DNA of 64,000 nucleotides from the NCBI GenBank assembly GCA_963705325.1, contig OY970069.1, positions 4,464,001 to 4,528,000 of the forward strand. The letters are read 5' to 3'. This document shows, piece after piece, positions 58,202 to 64,000 of this stretch; position 1 is the stretch's first letter, and every line of letters starts with the position of its first letter. The notes below the pieces were generated by a model. That model searched no databases, had not been told where the DNA came from, and was given only the letters and a program-made list of their open reading frames with translations. Origin of the DNA: DATARH01 sp963705325 (GTDB lineage Bacteria; Pseudomonadota; Alphaproteobacteria; ATCC43930; CGMCC-115725). A program made the position numbers and the translations under genes.

Positions 58202-60556
58202 ATGGGCGAGATCGGACCCCTTTATGTCGGGCGCTCCCTGTTACGCCGCGAAGATAAGAGGCTGCTAACCGGCCAGGGCCAGTTCATCGCCGATCTCGTG
58301 CTTCCGCGCCTGCTGCACGCCATTCTGGTGCGCAGCCCGGTGGCGCATGCTCGCATTCGCTCGGTCGATCTGTCTCGCGCCGCCGCCGCGCCGGGCGTGG
58401 TCGAGACGCTGAGCGGCGACGATCTGTTGCAACTCCTCCCGCCGGTTCCCGAAGGGCAGATTTCGCTGCCGCCAAAATGGACCACGGCGATCCAGCACAA
58501 ATTCCTCAATCCGCAACAACCGTTGCTGGCACACGACAAGGTGCGCCATGTCGGCGAGGCAATTGCGATCATCGTCGCTGAAAGCCGTGACTTGGCCGAG
58601 GACGCGGCCGAGCTGGTTCGCTGGGATCTTGAGGAATTGCCCGCGGTCGTCGATCCCGAGGCGGCGCTGCGGCCGAATAGCCCAATCGTCCACGATCGCT
58701 ACCAAACCAACCTGATTGGGGAGTTCTCGGTCGGAAGGGGCGATGCCGCAGCGGAGATGGCGCGCGCGCCGCATCAACTCAAGCGCCGCTTCTATCACCA
58801 TCGCTATGCCGCCGTGCCGATGGAGACACGGGGGGTGGTCGCCGAATACGAACGGCGCACCAACTCGATGACAATCTGGTCCTCGACCCAGGTGGTGCAC
58901 TGGGTGCGCCGCGAGGCGGCCAGCCTACTCGGTGTGCCCGAGGCGCGGGTGCGCTGTGTCGCGCTCGATGTCGGCGGCGGGTTTGGCGGCAAGGGGCACG
59001 TCTATCCCGAGGATTTGCTGATCACCTTTCTGGCGCGCCGCCTCGGGCGGCCGGTGCGCTGGATCGAGACACGCAGCGAGCATTTTATGAGTGCGACCCA
59101 TTCGCGCGACCAGCTACACGATCTGGAAATCGGGTTCGATGATGACGGTAATATCCTCGCGCTCACCGACGATTACATCGTCGATTGCGGTGCCTGGAAC
59201 CCTATCGGGTCCGGGGTCGCCTACAACACTGCGGTGCACCTCACGGGCCCCTACCGGATCGAGAATTTCGCCGCGTCCGGAAAGATCGTTGTCACCAATA
59301 AGGTGCCGAACGCGCCATACCGCGGCGCCGGCCGGCCGGAAGCAGCCTTCGCGATGGAGCGCACCATCGACCTGGTGGCACGCACTCTCGGCCTCGAGCC
59401 GGCCGAGGTGCGCCGGCGCAACATGATTCGCGCCGATGAGATGCCATATCGTGTCGGGATGCCGTATCGCGACGGCGAGCCGATCGTCTACGATAGTGGC
59501 GACTACCCAGGCGCCCTCAAAAAAGCGCTGGATACGGTCGGCGGAATCGAAGCGTTTAGGCGCCGTCAGAGCGAGGCGCAGCGCGAGGGCAGCTATCTAG
59601 GCCTCGGCATCGGCTTCTATATCGAAGGCACGGGCGTCGGGCCGTTCGAGAGTGCCTTTGTCCGCATCGACCCTTCCGGCAAGGTCTACGTGTCCGGCGG
59701 CGCTGCCCCGCAAGGCCAGGGGATGGAGACGATCTTCGCCCAGGTGGCGGCCGACCTGTGGAAGGTCAAGCCGGAGGATGTCATGGTGTCGCTTGCCGAC
59801 ACTGCCTCGATCGCGATCGGCTTCGGCACCATGGCGAGCCGCAGCACGGTGACGTTATCGGGCGCGATCCACGGCGCCAGCGAGCGGCTGCGCGACAAGG
59901 TCTTCGCCATTGCTGCCAACATCCTCGAATGTGCGCCAGCCGACCTCGAGCTGCGCGACGGCAGCGTTGGGGTGGTCGGCGTCCCCGGCGCCGCGGTGAC
60001 TCTCGCCAGGATCGCTCGCGCGGCGATGCCGGGCTGGAACAATGAGCGCCCGCCCGGGATCGATGCCGGGCTAGAGGAGACCTGCTACTGGCAGCCGCCG
60101 ACCGTGACCTGGAGCTATGCGGTGCATGTCGCGATTGTTGAGGTCGATCGCGAGACGGGCCGAGTGCGGATTGACGATTACGCAGTCGCCCACGATTGCG
60201 GCAACGTCGTCAACCCGAAGCTGGTCGAGGGGCAGATCATGGGCGGCGCCGCGCAGGGGCTCGGCGGCATCCTTGGCGAGGCGATCACCTACGATGGCAA
60301 TGGCCAGCTCCTCAGCGGGTCGCTGATGGACTATGCGCTGCCGACCGCGCAAGACATCCCGGCGATGCGAATCGTGCATCTCCACTCGCCGTCGCCGCTC
60401 AACCCGCTGGGCGTGAAAGGAGTGGGCGAAGGCGGCGCGGTGGCGCCGCCGGTTGCGGTCGCTAACGCGGTCTGCGACGCGCTGGCCGCGTTCGCGGTCG
60501 AGGTCAATGCGACACCACTCAAACCGGAAGAGCTTGCGCGTTCGATGCGGCGCTGA
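58202..60556 (+). CDS. Molybdenum hydroxylase (xanthine dehydrogenase family) large subunit, unaccompanied
   Basis: 784 aa from ATG 58202 (MGEIGPLYVGRSLLRREDKRL); residues before it in the open frame do not fit. CoxL/XdhB-like MoCo subunit: GGGFGGKGHVYPED, PYRGAGRPEAAFAMERTID, GAAPQGQGMETIFAQV and the terminal GVKGVGEGGAVAPP with the catalytic Glu. The CoxL-specific Cys loop is replaced by RGAGRPE, so it is not a CO dehydrogenase. The FAD and 2Fe-2S subunits are missing from the neighbourhood. It could hydroxylate a heterocycle such as a pyrimidine or purine. Divergent from the Liv/URC operon. Confidence 0.92.
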   Translation: MGEIGPLYVGRSLLRREDKRLLTGQGQFIADLVLPRLLHAILVRSPVAHARIRSVDLSRAAAAPGVVETLSGDDLLQLLPPVPEGQISLPPKWTTAIQHKFLNPQQPLLAHDKVRHVGEAIAIIVAESRDLAEDAAELVRWDLEELPAVVDPEAALRPNSPIVHDRYQTNLIGEFSVGRGDAAAEMARAPHQLKRRFYHHRYAAVPMETRGVVAEYERRTNSMTIWSSTQVVHWVRREAASLLGVPEARVRCVALDVGGGFGGKGHVYPEDLLITFLARRLGRPVRWIETRSEHFMSATHSRDQLHDLEIGFDDDGNILALTDDYIVDCGAWNPIGSGVAYNTAVHLTGPYRIENFAASGKIVVTNKVPNAPYRGAGRPEAAFAMERTIDLVARTLGLEPAEVRRRNMIRADEMPYRVGMPYRDGEPIVYDSGDYPGALKKALDTVGGIEAFRRRQSEAQREGSYLGLGIGFYIEGTGVGPFESAFVRIDPSGKVYVSGGAAPQGQGMETIFAQVAADLWKVKPEDVMVSLADTASIAIGFGTMASRSTVTLSGAIHGASERLRDKVFAIAANILECAPADLELRDGSVGVVGVPGAAVTLARIARAAMPGWNNERPPGIDAGLEETCYWQPPTVTWSYAVHVAIVEVDRETGRVRIDDYAVAHDCGNVVNPKLVEGQIMGGAAQGLGGILGEAITYDGNGQLLSGSLMDYALPTAQDIPAMRIVHLHSPSPLNPLGVKGVGEGGAVAPPVAVANAVCDALAAFAVEVNATPLKPEELARSMRR

Positions 60557-60584
60557 TTGCCTTCAGCGCGTTGCAGCGGGAGCG

Positions 60585-61298
60585 CTAAGGTCGATCGAGG
60601 AGCCTGCCGTGCCTTACGTCTTTTCGACATTCCATAAGAGAAAGGCCGGGGCCGTGAGCACGCCAGACCCGTCGAGATATAGGGAATGATCTCAAACGCG
60701 CACAACTGAACCGCGTCGCAAAGTCTTGTGGCCGTCCGGGAGACCACGTGCCCGCCGCGCCGGAATAATCCGAGGCAATCGCGGTGATCGGGCTGCCCAT
60801 GCTGCGGAACTCGATCTTGCTGCCGGTAACGATCGCGTCCGGTCGGAGCAGGGGGCTTGCCTCGACGATGCGGGCGGCGGCGGTGAAGACTCGCCCCTGC
60901 GATTGTTCGAAATCGTTGGCGCAGCAGAAGCCCTCGACATACCGCCCGCCAAGGACGACGATGACGTAGATCAGGATCATCGCGGCGAACGCGGTTTTGC
61001 CTGACTTCTTGATCGCACTGAACACGAGCTCTGGGTGGCGCAACCGGCCCTCCGGCGTCAGCTCGAGCGCTAGCGCGAGAAATTCGCGCTTGGCGTCGGT
61101 CAGCACGAACTGCTGGCCGGTCTCGGGGTTGACCAGCACCGTCTCGATGAAGCTGATCGGGTCGAGCGCGCGCGTGGATAAGCGACATTGGCCGGCTTTG
61201 CTGCGGTGGGCTGCCGGAGTAGCCGCGACGCCGCTGCGCTCGCCAAGGCGCTGTGGAACGGCTGTGACAGGGTTGTTGCGAGCGGCGGTCACGCACAC
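60585..61298 (-). pseudogene. Phage terminase large subunit fragment
   Basis: Residues DPISFIETVLVNPETGQQFVLT, then KREFLALALELTPEGRLRHPE, AIKKSGKTAFAAM (Walker A-like KKSGKT), LGGRYVEGFCCANDFEQSQGRV and ITAIASDYSGAAGT follow the N-terminal ATPase half of phage terminase large subunits. After SGAAG the family resemblance stops, and the nuclease domain is lost. No ATG is near; GTG 61298 or 61292 are possible starts. The gene lies 317-392 bp from tRNA-Phe, a frequent phage integration site. Remnant of an integrated element. Confidence 0.7.
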
Positions 61299-61553
61299 CC
61301 CGCGGCCGGGCCGGTCAAGAGCCGCACGACCTCGACACGCTGGTCGAAAAGCTGGCAAGTGACGTGATATCGCGCGCAGAGCCGGGGCGGCGCACACTCG
61401 ATCGGCGAGTTCAACCCGCCCACCGACCAAAAAGTGAGCTATAGAGCGACGAATCGTGGCTCCGTCATGTTCCAAACGTGTTGCAGGGACTTTTCGGGAG
61501 CCGACGGGAAATGGCGGAAACACTAGAGATTTTTACCGACAGATTGGAACACG

Positions 61554-61578
61554 AAAAAGGCTGCCGCGGCGGGCGGCC
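61554..61578 (-). terminator. Rho-independent terminator of tRNA-Phe
   Basis: On the minus strand a GC-rich stem (559-565 with 572-578, one mismatch) with a 6-nt loop is followed by five U. It lies 38 bp after the tRNA. Confidence 0.65.
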
Positions 61579-61615
61579 TCGCGAACCAATTAGTTGATTT
61601 CACTAGATAAAAAAA

Positions 61616-61691
<76 letters not shown>

Positions 61692-61834
61692 GCACCAGCG
61701 AGGGGCCTCTATAAAGGAACCCGCTTTCGCCTGTCCAGCGGGTTCGGCGCGCGGCGGCGGTGTGGTGGCAGCTTCTGGCCCGATCGCGGCAAACGGCCTA
61801 ACATACCCTCCGCCACCCTAGAGGGAGCCGCGCC

Positions 61835-62947
61835 ATGCCGAGCACATTTCCGCTGACCGAAAGCAGCCCGGCTGAACTCCACTTCGCCGAGAAACCGCTC
61901 TCTGACCTCGACCGGCTGATCCACCGCCACATCGAGGAGGGGCGCTATCCCGGGGCGCAGATCGCACTCGCCCGGCACGGCAAGCTGGCGCTGTTCCGCA
62001 CCTATGGCGAGGCACGCGCCGGAATCCACGCCACCGCGGACACTCTGTTCTTGCTGTTTTCGCAAACCAAAGTCTTGACCACGGCCGCCGTGTGGAGCCT
62101 CGTCGAGGACGGCACCTTGTCGTTCAGCGACCGGGTCGCCGATCACCTCCCCGAATTCGCCGCGCACGGCAAGGGCGAGATCACCCTGTTCCAGGTGACG
62201 ACGCACCAGGCGGGCTACCCCTCGGCCGATGTCACCCGCGATACCTGGACCGACCACGCGCTGATGCGCCGGCAAGTGTGCGATTTCAAGTCCGAATGGC
62301 CGGCCGGGTCGCGGCTGCATTACCACGCCCGCGCCGCGCATCTGACCCTGGCGATGGTAATCGAGGCGGTAACGGGCGAAGATTACCGCCACGTCATTCG
62401 CGAGCGGGTGATCGGCCCGCTCGGCATCGGCGACGACCTCTATGTCGGCGTGCCCGAAGCGGCGCAGCACCGCTGCGCCGACACGCTCGGCCCCGACAGC
62501 GACCCGCCGCGCGACAACAGCGCCGAGATGCGCGCCGCCGGGCTGCCGAGCGGCGGCGGCTTCGCCACGGCGCGGGCGATGGCGGCGTTCTACCAGATGA
62601 TGTTGGGCGGCGGGAAACTCGGCGCTGTCCGCCTCTTCTCGCCGCGGCTCGTCGCGTTCGTCACCCGCAATTGGACCGGCGAGCGGCCCGACGAGGCGAT
62701 GGCCGGCACCCCGATGCATCGCGGCCTCGGCCCGCATGTGCGCGGCGTCAGCGACCGCATCCGCGGGCTCGGGCTGATGGCGCATCCCGACACGTTCGGC
62801 CACGGCGGCGCCGGCACGTCGTATTCCTCGGCCGACCCCAATTCGGGCGTGTCGTTCAGCTACCTGACCAATTTCGTCCAGCCCGACCCGTGGCACTCAG
62901 CCCGGCTCGACCGCATCAGCAACCTCGTGCACGCCGCGATCGAGTAG
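61835..62947 (+). CDS. Serine hydrolase, beta-lactamase class C-like
   Basis: 370 aa. Active-site SxxK is SQTK (S76, K79, in LFLLFSQTKVLTTAAVW). The second motif is YHARAAH (Y at the place of YxN) and the third is HGGAGTSYSS instead of KTG, as in esterase/EstB-like members. No signal peptide, so it is probably cytoplasmic and an esterase or peptidase rather than a beta-lactamase. GAGGGAGCC lies upstream of ATG 61835. Confidence 0.87.
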   Translation: MPSTFPLTESSPAELHFAEKPLSDLDRLIHRHIEEGRYPGAQIALARHGKLALFRTYGEARAGIHATADTLFLLFSQTKVLTTAAVWSLVEDGTLSFSDRVADHLPEFAAHGKGEITLFQVTTHQAGYPSADVTRDTWTDHALMRRQVCDFKSEWPAGSRLHYHARAAHLTLAMVIEAVTGEDYRHVIRERVIGPLGIGDDLYVGVPEAAQHRCADTLGPDSDPPRDNSAEMRAAGLPSGGGFATARAMAAFYQMMLGGGKLGAVRLFSPRLVAFVTRNWTGERPDEAMAGTPMHRGLGPHVRGVSDRIRGLGLMAHPDTFGHGGAGTSYSSADPNSGVSFSYLTNFVQPDPWHSARLDRISNLVHAAIE

Positions 62948-63349
62948 CTGCGCGTTGCCAATAGGACATTATTGCAACGCAGAATTGCGATTGCGTGTCT
63001 TCTTTTTGTTCCCGTTTTGTGCTACATACCACGCAACTCCGGCTCCTGCGTGGGGCCGGCGCCGCCACGAAAGTGGCTCGCTGATTGACAGTCCGAAACC
63101 GGAGCCTGGCGGGACAGCGAAGAAAACATCGGCGCGGCAAGGCCAAGAAGAACGATGTGGTAGCGGGGCCTGACCTCGAAAATTCCACTCAGCCGCGCAA
63201 ATGCTCTCCGGCTCCCCGCCAGACCGGGACTAGGCGATGAATAAGGACGCGTCTCTCCGCCCTCCGCGGGGCTGACAGACGCAAGGGAACCTCCGCCGAA
63301 AAACACCTCGGCGGAGAACCGGCGAGGTGCGGCCGCGGCGCTCGCCCCG
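62948..63349. other. Intergenic region with a 9-bp hairpin
   Basis: About 400 bp between the serine hydrolase and the convergent deacylase. I see no gene. A perfect 9-bp inverted repeat (63291-63299 / 63308-63316, 8-nt loop) lies 34 bp after the deacylase stop and could end that transcript; it lacks a good U run. Confidence 0.5.
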
Positions 63350-64000
63350 CTAGCCCACGCTCCCGTCCGCGCTCCGGCGCAGCACCACGCCGGGTGTGGC
63401 CCCAGTATGCGTGGCGGTGTCGACCACGACGACACCGTTGACGATGACCGTGGTGCGCGCGCCGCTGGGATAGCGGTGCGGGTCGGCATAGGTGGCGAGG
63501 TCGCGGAAGTCGGCGGGATCGAAGATCGCGACATCGGCGCGCCAGCCTTCGCGCAAGAGGCCGCGGTCGCGCAGCTTGAGGGCCCTGGCGGTGGCGCCGG
63601 TCATCTTGTGCACCGCCGCCTCGAGCGGCAGCAGCCCCTCCTCGCGCACATAATGGCCGATGATGCGCGGGAAGGTGCCATAGAAACGCGGGTGCGGCAT
63701 GCCTTGCCCGACCGTGCCATAGGTCGCGACGCAATTGCCGTCGGAGCCGACCAGCGCCGAGCGGTCGCGCACGATGGTGCGGATGTCGTCCTCGCTGATC
63801 GAGGTGATCAGCACGCGGGTCGCGCCGTTATCGGCGATCAGGTGGTCGCACAGCTGGTCGATCGGGTCCTTGCCCTCGGCGGCGGCAAGCTGCGCCACCG
63901 TCTTGCCGGCGGTCTCGGGCCGGTTGGGCGAGATCGACACCTGCACGCAATCCCAATCAGGGATACGGCCCCAGTTGTTGAGGCCGCTTTCGGCGATCTC
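63350..64000 (-). CDS. N-acyl-D-amino-acid deacylase (D-aminoacylase) C-terminal part
   Basis: The reading frame runs off the right edge, so at least 217 C-terminal residues are seen. Features: NRPETAGKTVAQLAAAEGKD, LITSISEDDIRTIVRDRSALVGSDGN, TYGTVGQGMPHPRFYGTFPR (the DxG..HPR...FP region of D-aminoacylases), KMTGATARALKLRDRGLLREG. Hydrolyses N-acyl-D-amino acids; metal ligands of the N-terminal half are outside. Confidence 0.88.
   Translation of the reverse strand, partial: EIAESGLNNWGRIPDWDCVQVSISPNRPETAGKTVAQLAAAEGKDPIDQLCDHLIADNGATRVLITSISEDDIRTIVRDRSALVGSDGNCVATYGTVGQGMPHPRFYGTFPRIIGHYVREEGLLPLEAAVHKMTGATARALKLRDRGLLREGWRADVAIFDPADFRDLATYADPHRYPSGARTTVIVNGVVVVDTATHTGATPGVVLRRSADGSVG

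Overview
The window is a high-GC (by eye in the mid-60s percent), gene-dense stretch of an alphaproteobacterial chromosome. Gene content (BCAM0308-type protein, DUF3775, DUF3309, RbbA-type transporter, FixK/FNR-type half-sites, Liv and NitT/TauT ABC importers) fits a Rhizobiales- or Rhodospirillales-like soil organism; I cannot place it further from sequence alone. One tRNA is present, tRNA-Phe(GAA), with a fragment of a phage terminase beside it. There is no rRNA, CRISPR array or intact insertion sequence.

Left part, about 1-20.3 kb, is a low-oxygen/stress island: a broken fatty-acid desaturase, a PIG-L deacetylase, an SDR, Hsp20, two tandem paralogous small proteins, an orphan Mla-type ATPase, FtsH, an MBL/beta-CASP nuclease overlapping a LOG-family protein, a BCAM0308-family zinc-ribbon protein, a CBS-BON protein, an alpha-glucan phosphorylase, a small cytochrome c, an HlyD-RbbA-YhhJ transporter, a decayed pfkB and a DUF3775 operon. 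Six sites matching or nearly matching TTGAT-N4-ATCAA lie about 45-80 bp before start codons, only in this part as far as I could see. The content resembles the low-oxygen-activated (lxa) locus of Burkholderia cenocepacia, and the sites imply one FNR/FixK-type regulon.

Middle part, about 20.3-44 kb, is catabolic: a NitT/TauT ABC importer with an amidase; a TPR protein; DUF3604; two luciferase-like oxidoreductases (one with an in-frame stop); a class III aminotransferase; a double NodB-domain protein; an amidase with an AtzG-like small subunit; a ureidoglycolate lyase-like protein; a Liv-type importer on the + strand; an SDR and an amidohydrolase. These point to uptake and hydrolysis of amide or ureide nitrogen compounds.

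Right part: three small envelope proteins (DUF3309, a Gly/Tyr-rich secreted protein, Spy/LTXXQ-like) and an AT-rich island at 44.3-45.7 kb; a Rieske oxygenase, amidohydrolase and RidA protein; then a nine-gene minus-strand run from 58.0 to 49.1 kb that couples a complete Liv-type importer to GTP cyclohydrolase II-like, DUF1688, uracil phosphoribosyltransferase and PuuE-type proteins. The core is the gene set of the URC uracil-degradation pathway. A lone molybdenum hydroxylase large subunit is divergent from it. The window ends with the phage remnant at tRNA-Phe, a beta-lactamase-like hydrolase and the end of an N-acyl-D-amino-acid deacylase.

Four otherwise well-conserved genes are each interrupted by one extra base in a short homopolymer, which suggests base-calling errors rather than decay; other remnants (pfkB, TSUP, SDR, terminase) look truly degraded.
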